Shown here one piece after another: positions 11,701 through 23,002 of a stretch of 64,000 nt of DNA. The notes beneath the pieces are model-generated. The model did no database searches. It saw only the letters and a program-made list of their open reading frames with translations, and had not been told where the DNA came from. The position numbers were made by a program, and so were the translations under genes. Source of the stretch: Druceiella hillmani (lineage: Eukaryota; Arthropoda; Insecta; Lepidoptera; Hepialidae); NCBI GenBank assembly GCA_039881145.1, contig JAYKKI010000027.1, positions 19,603,001 through 19,667,000 of the forward strand. The letters are read 5' to 3'. The stretch's first letter is position 1; each line of letters begins with the position of its first letter.

Positions 11701-12617
11701 GCATTTATTCGCAAATCCCCTTTTATAAGTCTTATTATCATCCTCAAATCAGAATCGGTGCATTTTTTAATAATTGTTTTGAAGTGAAACACTTGCTCGT
11801 CTTCTCTTGTCATTGTTGATAATTTTTCTAGAAATGCATTAACTTCTTCCATTGTTAAAGTGCTTTCGGATGCAGGTTTACAACTTTTGGAGTTAACAAA
11901 GAAGGTTTCAATTGTTTTTGCTATATCTCCATTTTCCAAATCGGTTAACATGTCATCGTGATCACTGTGCAATATTCTTGAGAATAATTTGACAAGTTGT
12001 TTGCTTTTCAAGTTATACACTCTTTTAACGGCTTGTGGTAATAGCAGGGAACACCACATTGTTACGTTACCTTTAAAACCCTTCTTATCTGTACCTTTCG
12101 TGAAAAAGTTATTCACAATAGCAGTTTTCCCTAAATATGAATCTTCTCTGGATATTTCATCACAGATTTTTACAAATTGGCTGAACATGCCATCCTGATG
12201 AGTCGAGTTCTTTTCTTCTTCATTATCGTCTTCTGATTTATCTGGTGCGTCTTTTGGTTTAGGTTTTGTTTGATCATTGGTTAACACAATCGATTTAACT
12301 TTTCCACTGTGTTTGGCAGAATACAATTTTTCAGTTTCATTTATTTTATCAATAATGAATTCTTGATCCTCTTTAGAAATGTTTTCCCAATTTCCGATGT
12401 CATGCACGGTTTCAATCCGTTTAGTGGCGGGCCTCTGTTTTAATAATGCGTCCATGAGGCAATTTACATGGTACCACGATTTCATTTTTTGGTCATCCGA
12501 ATAAGGGCTAGGCACCACCTTGGCCATTCTTAATTCACCATTTGCACACTTTCCTTTACACCCTTTACAACCGGCCCGACCGCCTTTTGCTCTATCTACG
12601 TAAAATAGTGGTTCCAT
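8033..12617 (-). CDS. LIG3: DNA ligase III, complete gene in four exons
   Basis: ATP-dependent DNA ligase that seals nicks in base-excision and single-strand-break repair and, in other animals, in mitochondria. Exons are 12617-11028, 10702-10549, 10393-10130 and 8745-8033, giving 906 residues (human protein about 1,000). Domains: N-terminal PARP-type zinc finger (C17, C20, H50, C53), DNA-binding domain about 145-350, nucleotidyltransferase with K390 in KYDGER, motif III about 439-447, motif IV EGLILKD at 537-543, motif V WLKVKKDY at 555-562, OB fold to about 700, Lys/Ser-rich linker with a nuclear-signal-like KPKKKIK (775-781), and a BRCT domain about 809-906 for XRCC1 binding. All introns are GT-AG and all phases agree. 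The start is fixed by an in-frame stop four codons upstream; no mitochondrial leader is visible. Confidence 0.95.
8746..10129 (-). other. LIG3 intron 3
   Basis: 1,384 bp GT-AG intron. It contains a dispersed repeat at 9614-9974. The rest is AT-rich without recognisable features. The other two introns are short (155 and 325 bp) and empty. Confidence 0.85.
9614..9974 (+). repeat. dispersed repeat family A, copy 1
   Basis: About 360 bp matching 46231-46590 in inverted orientation, with a few scattered changes and small indels by eye. Shared landmarks are GGACGGCAATACTGTGTTGT and the end AATGAGTCAACTAC. No coding capacity; probably a nonautonomous element of unknown class. It lies in LIG3 intron 3. 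Confidence 0.8.
10130..10393 (-). CDS. LIG3: LIG3 exon 3 (OB fold)
   Basis: 264 bp behind acceptor TATCACTAG. It encodes GTGRKGGMMSIFLMGCYD, then the OB-fold strands to PVWEIT, and ends in a strong donor G|GTGAGT. The glycine codon is split across intron 3. Confidence 0.93.
10549..10702 (-). CDS. LIG3: LIG3 exon 2 (motifs IV and V)
   Basis: 154 bp behind acceptor TTTTACAG. It reads VIKLGLEGLILKDLESTY, continues through HWLKVKKDY and ends at LGAWF plus one base; donor GGTAAC. It is a short exon, recognised because it restores ligase motifs IV and V in frame. Confidence 0.92.
11028..12617 (-). CDS. LIG3: LIG3 exon 1 (zinc finger, DNA-binding, adenylation domain)
   Basis: 530 codons, from MEPLFYVDRAKGG to DLADMISK. 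It holds the PARP-type zinc finger, an acidic linker (about 125-137), the DNA-binding domain and most of the adenylation domain with the nucleotide-binding lysine. The reading frame runs on past the exon to 10971, but family continuity stops at K530, and the donor there is AAG|GTAATA. Confidence 0.93.
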
Positions 12618-13540
12618 TTCGCAATCTTTTTACGCAAGACACTAGTAGTTGTCACAGGAAAAACTTCGAGAGCTATGACTTATAATTTACTCGAAGTGGT
12701 CTATTTATTACGTTTTCATATCGGAAAATAAACTAATCCGATACGTTATCGTAAGACTCATTGTAATATTTCCGTATTGATGAAATAAACGCGTACACGT
12801 CAAAACTTGTACCGCATCGTACACAATCATACAGATACAGCCAGTACGACAGTGCAGGCTACGATGTACATGTTTACCTTAGCGTTTGACAGCTGTCATT
12901 TTGTTTTTTAGGTAGCTTTCTTGTAACTTGTGAATTTCGCCGATCAAGCCAGTAAATATTTATTTACAGGTTATATCCGCTGTTGGATTTGACTTGACTT
13001 AAAATTATTTTCGTTTCCTGAATTGTGATTAGATCATCTAACTTAATTCAGTTTCGTTAAAATTGATCTCAATAAGTACGATATTGAATTCTTAAACGTA
13101 TTACCACGTTGAAATTATACACGACCCGAAAAAATTTTCATTCAAATTTATTTAGAATATGGTATTCTAAAAATAAAAATTCCTAATCCAATATTTTTTT
13201 AATTTTATTTATTTATAAATTCAACAAACAATATTGAAAGATATGTGATGCTTCCACACATCTTTAATATGATCAACCTTGTAATTGTAATAACTCACAA
13301 AGATTTAAAACTATAATAGAGGATATATCAATTAATATTCTTCTAACACATACGTCACATTTGTAATGCTGACTGATTCTGATTTTGTCACCCAAAACCA
13401 TTTGCCACCACTATTACTCGAGAGCAATGGTAACAGCGGACGACACTACTTATTAAATCTGTTTACCGAGTGAAATATCGCCCATTTAGGGTTGTTGATA
13501 CAATTTATCTTGTTAATTATAGTCTTTATCTCATTTCCAG
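12618..13540. other. 5' flank of LIG3 and upstream side of the CUB gene
   Basis: Intergenic or intronic DNA between two divergent genes. It should hold the LIG3 promoter (transcription leftwards from about 12.65-12.9 kb), but no TATA box or initiator stands out. The last bases before 13541 form an acceptor (TCATTTCCAG), so at least the right part is intron of the CUB gene. I could not find that gene's start exon here. Confidence 0.6.
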
Positions 13541-13727
13541 CTTCAACATGCGACCAGACTTTTGGCAGTGACTCCGGGAAAAATGGAACGCTCACATCTC
13601 CACAGTATCCCAATCCATATCCAGCAAAGTCACATTGTCATTATGACTTTTCTGGACGAGGAAAAGAAAGAGTTCAGCTAGTGTTTCACGATTTTAATTT
13701 AAACCACCCAAATGGTGATATTAAAGA
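13541..13727 (+). CDS. CUB gene exon a (first half of CUB1)
   Basis: Acceptor TCATTTCCAG, donor GA|GTAAGTG. It encodes STCDQTFGSDSGKNGTLT through LNHPNGDIK, with the first two CUB cysteines. Confidence 0.82.
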
Positions 13728-16700
13728 GTAAGTGTTATTGATATAGCTTTTTATTTACAAGCAGTACAGTACAAGAGATCCATCAAAGAATGGCAGTAGG
13801 AAAATAGATATTCGTCTATTCAAATTTACTTTAAGTAAATTAAATTTTTGTAGATAAACAATTTTTTGTCTTTTTAGGTAATAGCGATGAATAGAATCAA
13901 TCCCGAACAGAAATATTTTATAATACTTAAAATGTAGTCATGAACATTTACTTTTACATTTAAAAGACTGTCAGTTCTTTATAGTGTAGGTAAACAGTAC
14001 AGTTTACCAGTTCGTATAAGTAAACAGTCCTATCGATAACAGTTTAGACAAAGCAAGTTGACGGGAAACCTTTTAGCCTGTCGAAATCATTCTCATATAT
14101 ATTCTATGATTTTTGATAGTTTCAGAGTTATCTACAATTTTTTTCAATTATCTCCCGGTCATCCAAATTTTTTTACTGAATCCCAATCAACTAAGATTTC
14201 TTAACAAAAGATAGAGTCTTGAATTTCTTATCCAACATTACTCCACAACTACTTTATTTAATGTAATGATATTTAATTTAGCAAATTTCATGGCCGTTTA
14301 AAAAATAATTATGTTGCAATAACACACAAATTTTTTTCTGGTTTCCTATAGCCACAAATAAATTAGCATTAATATTTAAAAAATCTACATTTGTTACATT
14401 TTTCACGAGAAATCTGCTTTAAGCTAAAACAAATTTACTTTTATTGCAGTCACACAAGGCTTCGAGTCTGAACATTATATGTATGTAAATTTTAGAACAT
14501 CACGATATCCCAAACAAACAATTAAGCTAAATAGAGGAGTTTCTATCTCTTTCACACGCTTCATCATTCTATAAGAACAGATATATATTGTTTATGAATT
14601 AAGTTTATGGGATCGCACTATCTTGGTCACACAATTACTTAAAGTGGGCCGTATATCAGTATATTTATGTCTGTGTGTACATTTTGACATCATGCATTCG
14701 AAATGGCAAACAATTTATGTTCAGAATTTTAAAACGCTATATTACTTTCAGTTTCCATCATAAAATAAAAATATCTGTACCAAATTTATTGCAGTTAAAT
14801 ATTGTAAAAAAATAATGATGCACAAGATAATTTTTTTACCATGTTGCAAATTCCCTATTTTTTGAAATATAAAAAAAATTAATTTGTCCCCGATTTGATT
14901 TTTGGTTCCTATTACATTCAAAAGACTTTGTAGTTAGTCTAAATGAATTTATACACATATTTGTAAGAGCCTTCTTTACTCAAAGACATGAGCCAAAGAA
15001 ATTATTTTATAAATTGGAAATTCTTTATTGCTATTTTAAACGGCTCAAGAATTTTTGTTTTAAGTGCTAAATTGAATTTATAATCCTAAACAAGCAAAAT
15101 TATTTAGTAACAAGTTTTATATATTAAATGCATTAATATTACTTAATTCATTGTACATGTCATTAACAATCAATACTTTGCTTTCAGTTGCGAAAGTGTA
15201 GATGCTCTTCAAGCGTACGTGTATATAGATGGAAGACTAGAGAAAATAGAATCATTCTGCGGGAGTTCCTTACCTAAACCGATTATGTCCAATGGCCCCA
15301 AGCTTATGCTGGAGTTCCGTGGTACATATTCCTCCCGATATTCGCGAGGTTTCAAAATCTCTTATTTCTTCTTAGAAAGTAAGTATCTATGTTTTTATTA
15401 ATCATGTCATTGACAAGTATTTAATTTTACAGATCTCACATTCAGAAAGTCTATAATATTACAACTTATTTATTGACATTTATGTGTGTCTACTGCCACA
15501 ATTCGACTTCCTCATCACTGAAATGTATAACTATAAGTAAACAAATCAATATCCAATAAAAATTGGTGGCAAAAGGTATTTGTTCACATGCAAAGATTTA
15601 AACCATGAAACTTATAATAAAAAATATTTAGCAAATACCAAAAAAACGTTTGGTCATTTATGAAAATATGATCTTCCTACTCTTAATGGTTAGATATATT
15701 CCACTAGCCCGCAATGCTCACACCCACGACTGGAATCATTCCCACTACATTACTTGGCAGCGTTATAACAGTCAATCCAAGTGGAATGGGTTACGAAAAA
15801 TACATATTCTTATTATCGGTAAATGGCAGATATTTAAAATTAAAGAGATTATAACGTTGTATACTAATCAGTAGATGTTTGTAGTATGACGTTTTACTCT
15901 AACAGTAATTGTAAAAGAGTGATTTAATTTTACTAAAATTTTGATAATCATTGGCATGTTTTAAATCTTTTGATGTGACATCCACTTCTATTACTTTCCA
16001 GAGCTCCATACAGTGATACTTTCCAGAGCTCCATACAGTGATACTTTCCAGAGCTCCATACCAAACTAATTTACTTATGTAAACTTGACATATCAATGTG
16101 TCAAAGTCAAATTGACAAACGAATGACCGCAACAACCTAATTGGATATGTGGGTCAGCTTGGGCTCGAAGTAGTCATGAACGATAACATCATCAATAACA
16201 TTTTAATCATCGACCACAGTGATCAAGTGGAACTACACATTGAACATTTTAAGCTTTGCGATCGGCTAGTGGAACATACCCAACGATGAATCTACTAAAC
16301 CATTAATTAAAATTAATAACAAGAATAAATTTCAAAAACTTTATCACCAGTTATTTAAACCAATTCAACATAAACATTTCAGATTTTGGTATAACATACG
16401 GCAGGCAGCTGTCGGAATTTCCATGTGCCTTCGTCTTCAATAGTTCAGAACTAAGAAATGGAACATTCACATCACCAAATTATCCAGGTCCCTACCCAAG
16501 GGACACTGAGTGCCACTTCTTCTTCCATGGTAATCCGAAGGAGAAAGTTCATCTGCACTTTACATACTTCGACATTGAAGGTGTACTTCCGTAAGTAAAT
16601 GATGTAAAAATATCTTCCATGTGTTTCCTGTAGTATATATATATATATATCTCTGTAATATATATACTCCTTCCTGTTATGTACATTTGTATTTCGTGTA

Positions 16701-19700
16701 GTGTATACTCAAGAAGAAACAGCTGATTTGGCCGCCGGATACCTGGAGCAAGTTGTAAGTAGGTTCAAACTAAAAGCAGCACTGCACATGAGGGCCAATG
16801 TCTGGGAGGAACAGAGCCAAGAGTATTTGATTTATTTGATGATTGACTGTGTCACTACACACATTATTTTGATTTTTCTGAATCGTGCATTTTCTTTTCA
16901 TCCGCTCTTACTAGAGTTTTTACATATTTTACTTATGAAAATGGTATCAGTGATGAAAAAATGTCCAATTGGGGAATATTTTAACATTTTTATGGATAAT
17001 AACAATTTGGCTTTGTGCTTGCTGTGAACCGTTGCATATTAATAATATCTGGAACTGTTTTGTAGTAGTTGCCGTAGACAATAAATAAGACAATACTGAG
17101 GGTAGAAAAGTACTATCTCAAATGAGATAAAGTATTACCTGAAAACCATTGGCATAGGTCGGCATGCAGACTCTTATAAGCGGAGGTCAGCGAGCACCAA
17201 CCAGTACCCAATCATAACAAAATTTGTTAAGATTTATTTTTCGTCTCCTTGCAGCAGTGCATACAGTGAAAGTTTGTTTTCTGAAATGGGCTTCATTTAT
17301 GACGAAAAACACATATTCGTTTACTGTCAACGAACGTTGGAAACTTGTTTTTATTCACCAAAATACATCACTAATTGACTTTAACTAAAATGTTTTGTAA
17401 TGCATTGTTATTAAAAATAAATACATTTTGTGGGGTACCAGAAGCACATAGGAATGACTGGACAGACAGAATATCGATTGTCAGATATCTGTTATCAGTA
17501 ACCAGATATCCATTGCATACCTAGTATATACATATGATACGATCAATTATTCACCTCTATAATTGAAAATGGATTAAATCAAATATTCCAGTAAAACAAT
17601 GGTGATTATTTTTGAATGTGAAACAATAATGTTGAAAATTTTTCTACATGAACAGACATGTGTATATTATAATTTCCTTATCTAAAAAATTTATGTATTC
17701 TTATGTGGAATATTTTCTTAAAACATTTAGTCATTATTTGTCGAATATAATAAGGTTGCGTAATTTAAAACGGGTGAATCAAATGAATGTATATAAAATG
17801 TTTCTTTGTATTTAATACTTTTCCTTTGTCATTCACTTCTGTTTTAACAGTTGCAGGAACTACCCAAACTAACACGAATGACGAGTTACCAATTAAAGCA
17901 ATGTAGAAAATAAATTATTCAACTGTTCACTTTATTATCTTTCTAGGTTACATCCTAAAAATATCCTATATTATATAATCTCACTCAAAATAAACAATAA
18001 AAATATCTAGGAATTGTTATAATATACTGCAATAGCTGCAGACACTTCAACAACTGGCGATACGTAACTAATACTTTAATTTTTTTACTGCCTGAAACTA
18101 TAACATATTTAAACATTTACGATACAGTATTAAGATATTAATTCGCATCATTAGCATTAAGATATTAGGATTGTCAATATTGTATTTTATGATGCGAGAT
18201 AGATTTCAAAAACTGACGTCAGATAAATTATATCTTTATAAATTAATATAATTTTAATAACTGAAAGATTTATATTCTGCTACAGTTCTCAACAAAGCCT
18301 TACGGCTGCCCCAAATCATAACTCTGGAAGCAACAAGTCTCTCATGTGTATTCATACTATTGTATGTGTAGAAATTAATGTAATGAAATAAATAATTTCG
18401 ATAATAAAGTGTAGGTAGATATATATTAATCTCTTATCCCAAAATAATATGTTACATGAAACAAAACTTGTTTCAACTGGTTGTTTTTGTGGGTTGAGAT
18501 CCAATTACTGACCTATAAATAGTGTTACTATATTAACATTTGGTAAATTGAAGTAGTGTGCTAAACACCCTAGACATTTCGTAAGTAAGCCCGATATTTA
18601 ATTATGAAAGTAAAAGCAGATGTTAGATTAAAATGAAACAGTACAGGTTAATTCAAATTATTCATATAAAACTAATTAAAATTATTTCATTTTAATCAAG
18701 TGAATTTACCTTACTTATGACAAAGAAAAAATTTTACATATGGTCAATAAAAAAAATGGAAAGCAATCAATATTTCATCTAGTGCATAAACAATAAAAAA
18801 ACGTAATTACCAATCTACATTGTCTATTTAAAGTCTGGTTTTACAACATCTACCAATTTTACCACTGCTACCTTAAATTGGTAAGATCATATGCAAATTT
18901 ATAATAATTTGTTTATAGATTATTATTTGATCTTATCAATTTAAAATACAATTTTTAGGTTTGTTTATTTTTACATTAGTCCATGGCTTAAACTAATGTG
19001 TTAACAATAAAAAATCACTTTCTCTAAAAGCCCAGGCACGTTTGAAATGTTCCACCTGGGCAGCCCTAGGCGCTTTTAAAAAGTGGATAATGTCTGGGGA
19101 AAAGAGGACACATGGAAACCATACCTATAAAGAGATAAGAAATATCTCCAAATATTTGCTTTAATTTCTAACCGCTAATATTGAACCCTCTGACTTCTAT
19201 CAAGACATTTTTTTGCTTCATCTCCAGGTGAAGCAAAAAATTGTTAAAATGTTGAAAATTGTTCTACATGAACAGACATGTGTATATTATGATTTCCTTA
19301 TCTAAAAAATTGTCTTGATAGAAGTCCGAGGGTTCAACATTAGCGTTCAGAAGTTAAAGCAAATATTTGCTTCATCTCCAATAACAATTCAAAGTGACAT
19401 TGATGAAATAAAGTAACTTTATTTAAATCTCTTAGTGTAAGTATTACATCATCACCCAGATCTATCATTTTACAAAGTTGCCAGTCTCCAGAGTGCAACA
19501 ATACACTCTTTGAAGCTTGAACTCTTTAAAAGTTCAGCAGAATTAACCTGAGTTAAATCTGTTTTTAAAAAACGATCCAATATTCCTTATCTCAAGTATT
19601 CTATGAAACAGGTTCGGTATTCTTTAGGTTTCCATATGTTCTTATAAAAGATAATGTAGAATGTGAAGAAATGACAATATGACATACCAATTTACGACAT

Positions 19701-22700
19701 ATGATTATTTACAGAATTTGTTATATCCCTTATATCAGCAAGCATATTAAATTTGGTAAATTTTTTCCACATTTACAATTTGTACATTAACATTTAAATT
19801 GTCAAAAATTTCTTCAGAAGCCGTTTTTTATTAAAAAGTTACAAAGAAAATTCTTTGTAATATTTCAAACTAGTATATAATAGTACATTGGAAAAATTGT
19901 GTACATAAAAAGCTCTGTCAATAATAATAAAGCCAAATCCATGGTAAAGTAGAAACAAGTTCACTAATTGCAGTTATTCAATTTTCATATAAATTACTTT
20001 TGAAAAAAGGCAAAAAATGTAATTTCTTTATCTTTTAAAATAAATATAAATTCAAAATTAATTATTCTGTTAGCTTTCATTTGGTCATAACCATATGTAA
20101 TTATGCATATGCACTTACTGAGTTCTCTAGTCTAACCCGCTCCTACATTTGTTTAAAATGTTATTTGGTGATGTCAATTTAGCCAGACGTCACCAGGTAA
20201 CACTAATAATATATTAGTGTTGGAATGACATCATTCTATGCACAAAATTTTAATGTGAAAAAGAAAAGCCATCACTATTTCATTTATGACATACACATAT
20301 TATCTTACAATGATTAATCATGGCTCTATATGTATTTCTCTTAATCATTGTTTTTGTATTTATTGTTTATTCCACTATAATATTTATTTATATTTTTTTC
20401 AACATATCGGCCATAAACTATAAATTCTGTATATTATCTTATAAAAGAAGTTATAAGTAAAAAAATAATAGACTAATCCTCACATTTCCAAAATCAACAA
20501 CTTTGAATGAGTATCTCAATTGTAATAACAATCTCTCAATACTAAGAAATAATTGTTTTAAATTATTTATTATCTATTATAAATTGTTCTGAAAATGATT
20601 TAAGTGTTATATTATAGGGAAGACATAAAATTCAACTTGTTAATTCTTTTTTTAATTAATATGGAAATTAATCTATTACAGGTGCGAAGCAATATCTGCG
20701 AGTGATTATGTAGAATTTAGCAATTTCATGACCACCGATAGAAAATTTAAACGTCATTGTGGACAACTCAAGGAATTCCACATTGAGTCTGACAGGAAAT
20801 TCTTCCGCGTCACATTCAAATCGAATGACCGTCTTGATGGCACAGGGTTTAAAGCTAATTATCAATTTTTGGATGAAGTAGAAGTTTATCAAACAAAACA
20901 ATTAGAAGAAAGTAATTCTGGATGCCAATTAGGTAATTATTATATTTTTATTAAATACTATCGCAGTAGAAAGGTAAACTCACAAATATACTTACACATT
21001 TAAAAAGAAAAAGACTGACTCATTTATTGACTGACATTTTATATTAGGCTGATATTTAAAAAAAAGTTATACAATATTTGCTCGACCGAGTAGCTCTTGT
21101 CTTTTCATGTCGCGAGGAGCCTGTTTTGCCTGATTCTCCCCCATAATGGAACGATTGTTTTTGTTCCTTCATGAGTATGACCTGGTGTCAGTTATTGTAA
21201 AGTACATAAACAAAGTTTTAAAATATATTAGGTTGACAACTTATAAACCTGCCAATTTTTTTGACCGATTTCTCAAATATCATAGAAGCTTCTAGAATAT
21301 TTCTTGTAGGGTATATAAAGAGTGCGGTATTCGAACTTCTGTTCAGTTTGCAATTGAGTAATCGGCGAGTAAAGAATAAATTAAAAATTTAAGTATTTCA
21401 AAGTGAATCGTTCAGGTCAAAAAACCAGCAAAGCATCATTATATATACGCAATGATGGATAAGGATATGCCCTCTTATGACACAGCCAAGTACTGGTTGC
21501 AAAAAATTCAAAGAAGGGAATTTTGACTTGTCTGAGAAACCTCATCCAAAGCGAGCTCCTACAATTGATTTAGAAAAATTTAAGACCCTTACTGAAACAG
21601 ATCCCAGATTAAATTTGCGTTGCTTGGTAGAGCTATTTCATGCTCTTATACTGCAATGGAAAAGCAACTTCATGCTTTCAGAAAAAAGCGGACATATTCT
21701 ATTTGGCTACCACATTAGCTAACACTCTTTCAACTTCAGAGGAAAATCAATGTGTACTTGGAGCTACTGAGTTCCCATCGTACCAACGAGAGGCATCTGG
21801 TTACAGGAGGTAAAAAGTGGCTGACTTATGTTAATTTTTAGTGTAAACGCCAGTGGCTAGGAGCTGGAGGAAAAGGTGTACCTGGACCAAAATATATTAT
21901 TGGACAAAAGATACTTTTTAATGCATGGGGGGGGTATAAATGGAGTTATTCATTAAGGTATTGATTGGGAACTCTTTCAAGCTAATAGTACAATTAGAGC
22001 TAAGATTTACTATTAACAATTGAGCAAAGTCACCGCTAAACTTCCTTCAAATCAAAGCAAAGTTTATTTTTTAGATGACAATGCTCAACCCCACGTAGCA
22101 AAAGTAACATGTGAAAAACTACTTTCACTTGAATGGAGTATGATGATACTTTACCCATCGTACTCCAGATCTTTCGCCATCTAGTTACCATCTGTTTCAC
22201 TCACTGTCTAATAATTTACGTGATAGAAAATTTAAAGAAAAAAGTTATATCAAAATCGAACTTAACCGGTTTTTCAGTCAAAGCGCCAAATATTTCTACA
22301 AGGACGGATCTTTAGCTCTACCTACATGTTTGCGACAAGTGTTATATACCAACGGTGCTTATATAATTGACAATTGATTTTATTGACTACATAGAAAAAG
22401 TTGAAAACTTTGTATACAAAGATGGCGGGTTAATAATTTACGCATACTACTAGAAAAGCGGCTCGATTGGGCCATTCTCCTTCTGCATGGACTTATCTTA
22501 AAGGGATAAAAAATGTATTTTCACAAAGTTTTAGTAGATCTTTTCAGTCATTAAAATATATAAATGTTATGAAATTATTTTAAATCTCTGTTTTCTGTAG
22601 CATATTGTATATGGCAATATCTGAATTTTATTCTAAATTCAAATTAGTCCAATAATTTATGGAATGGGCTGGCAGCTCACTATTAAGTAATTTTGAAACT

Positions 22701-23002
22701 TACTATAACAAAAGGCTACTAATATTTACTATAGTAAAAATATAATTTAGAAATAACATTTTTTTAATTAATAAGTATTTAACATCCATAAGTTTATAGA
22801 TTTTAAGCTAAAGACCACAATAGACAGACAGTTGATAGTATTCTCTTGAACAGATTTCTCTTTAACAAGAAATTTTAATTTTTTTACCAAACATTCCTGC
22901 TAAACTAAACCATTACTCTTCTTTATTCCAGGTCAACCACCGAAGACTTTTTTGATATTCATCGTAGCTCTAATTCTTAAGAATAAATATTCACTTTTAT
23001 AA
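13541..23002 (+). CDS. two-CUB-domain protein, suppressor-of-lurcher-1-like (5' exon missing)
   Basis: Exons 13541-13727, 15188-15378, 16383-16590, 20682-20932 and 22932-23002 join in phase to 301 residues plus the end of one earlier codon. Two CUB domains each keep four cysteines; the motif TLTSPQYPNPYP opens the first and TFTSPNYPGPYP the second. An acidic linker and a short hydrophobic C-terminus (FLIFIVALIL) follow. In both domains an intron falls just before the third cysteine, a sign of domain duplication. CUB proteins of this type are extracellular and some assist glutamate receptors (SOL-1 and Neto groups); that role is only inferred. No in-frame ATG precedes the first exon: the hydrophobic reading just upstream is the polypyrimidine part of an intron, so the signal peptide must lie on an unseen exon. 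Confidence 0.8.
13728..15187 (+). other. CUB gene intron a-b
   Basis: 1,460 bp GT-AG intron, AT-rich. I see no gene or element in it. Confidence 0.75.
15188..15378 (+). CDS. CUB gene exon b (second half of CUB1)
   Basis: Acceptor TGCTTTCAG, donor A|GTAAGTATC. The split aspartate joins exon a to CESVDALQAYVYIDG; the exon ends with KISYFFLE. It carries cysteines 3 and 4 of CUB1. Confidence 0.85.
15379..16382 (+). other. CUB gene intron b-c
   Basis: 1,004 bp GT-AG intron containing a 25 bp tandem repeat near its middle. Otherwise featureless. Confidence 0.75.
15993..16061 (+). repeat. 25 bp tandem repeat, 2.8 copies
   Basis: The unit ACTTTCCAGAGCTCCATACA plus GTGAT is repeated with no change inside an intron. 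Confidence 0.9.
16383..16590 (+). CDS. CUB gene exon c (first half of CUB2)
   Basis: Acceptor ACATTTCAG, donor CC|GTAAGT. It encodes FGITYGRQLSEFPCAF, then a TFTSPNYPGPYPRDTECHFF block. One N-glycosylation sequon (NSS) and a second (NGT) are visible. Confidence 0.85.
17631..17692 (+). repeat. 62 bp direct repeat, source-like copy
   Basis: Near-identical to 19249-19311 (landmark CTACATGAACAGACATGTGT). It lies outside the foldback, so it may be the original from which the foldback's interior was copied. Confidence 0.8.
19148..19374. mobile_element. foldback element enclosing a copy of nearby intron sequence
   Basis: Arms of about 65-70 bp (19148-19217 and 19308-19374) are imperfect inverted repeats; shared blocks include CTTCTATCAAGACA and its complement. 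Between them lies a 62 bp segment (19249-19311) almost identical to 17631-17692 of the same intron, plus a short hairpin (TTTTGCTTCA / TGAAGCAAAA, 19212-19240). It could be a MITE or the product of template switching. Confidence 0.7.
20682..20932 (+). CDS. CUB gene exon d (second half of CUB2 and linker)
   Basis: Acceptor CTATTACAG. The completed proline codon is followed by CEAISASDYVEFSNF and RHCGQLKEF, then GTGFKANYQFLDE and an acidic tail with one extra cysteine (SGCQLG). Donor TTAG|GTAATT. Confidence 0.85.
21228..22560 (+). mobile_element. mariner-family transposon relic
   Basis: The left end looks like a mariner inverted repeat, TTAGGTTGACAACTTATAAA, preceded by TA. The matching right repeat could not be found, so the right limit is approximate. 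The transposase inside is broken. Confidence 0.7.
21440..22450 (+). pseudogene. mariner transposase relic
   Basis: The plus strand shows mariner pieces in order: EGNFDLSEKPHPKRAPTIDL near 21508 (family pattern GDFDL-RSGRP), TETDPRLNLRCLVELF near 21590, a WWD-like segment near 21920, VYFLDDNAQPHVAKVTCEKL near 22060 (family QDNARPH; the second catalytic Asp region is kept), then a YSPDL-like remnant near 22160. Frameshifts and stops separate them. The DD34D spacing cannot be judged because of the breaks. Confidence 0.75.
22932..23002 (+). CDS. CUB gene exon e (C-terminus)
   Basis: Acceptor TTTATTCCAG. It completes a glycine and encodes QPPKTFLIFIVALILKNKYS and LL before TAA. Its length and hydrophobic stretch fit a weak membrane anchor or a GPI signal. 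It is the least certain exon because so little sequence is conserved; phase and acceptor are good. Confidence 0.65.

Larger units (their letters stand above)
16591..20681 (+). other. CUB gene intron c-d
   Basis: 4,091 bp GT-AG intron. It holds a short TA repeat (about 16633-16650), a 62 bp direct repeat (17631-17692 and 19249-19311) and a foldback (19148-19374). An open frame at 16701-17027 has no recognisable family and is probably chance. Confidence 0.7.
20933..22931 (+). other. CUB gene intron d-e
   Basis: 1,999 bp GT-AG intron, largely occupied by a mariner relic in the same orientation as the gene. Confidence 0.75.

Noticed and set aside
13492..13540. Signal peptide reading LIQFILLIIVFISFPAST for the CUB gene
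   Set aside because: It starts at TTG, has no ATG after the in-frame stop at 13471, and ends at a clear splice acceptor. It is intron sequence.
16701..17027. 108-codon open frame in a CUB gene intron
   Set aside because: No family motif and no acceptor-donor pair that fits the phase of the neighbouring exons.
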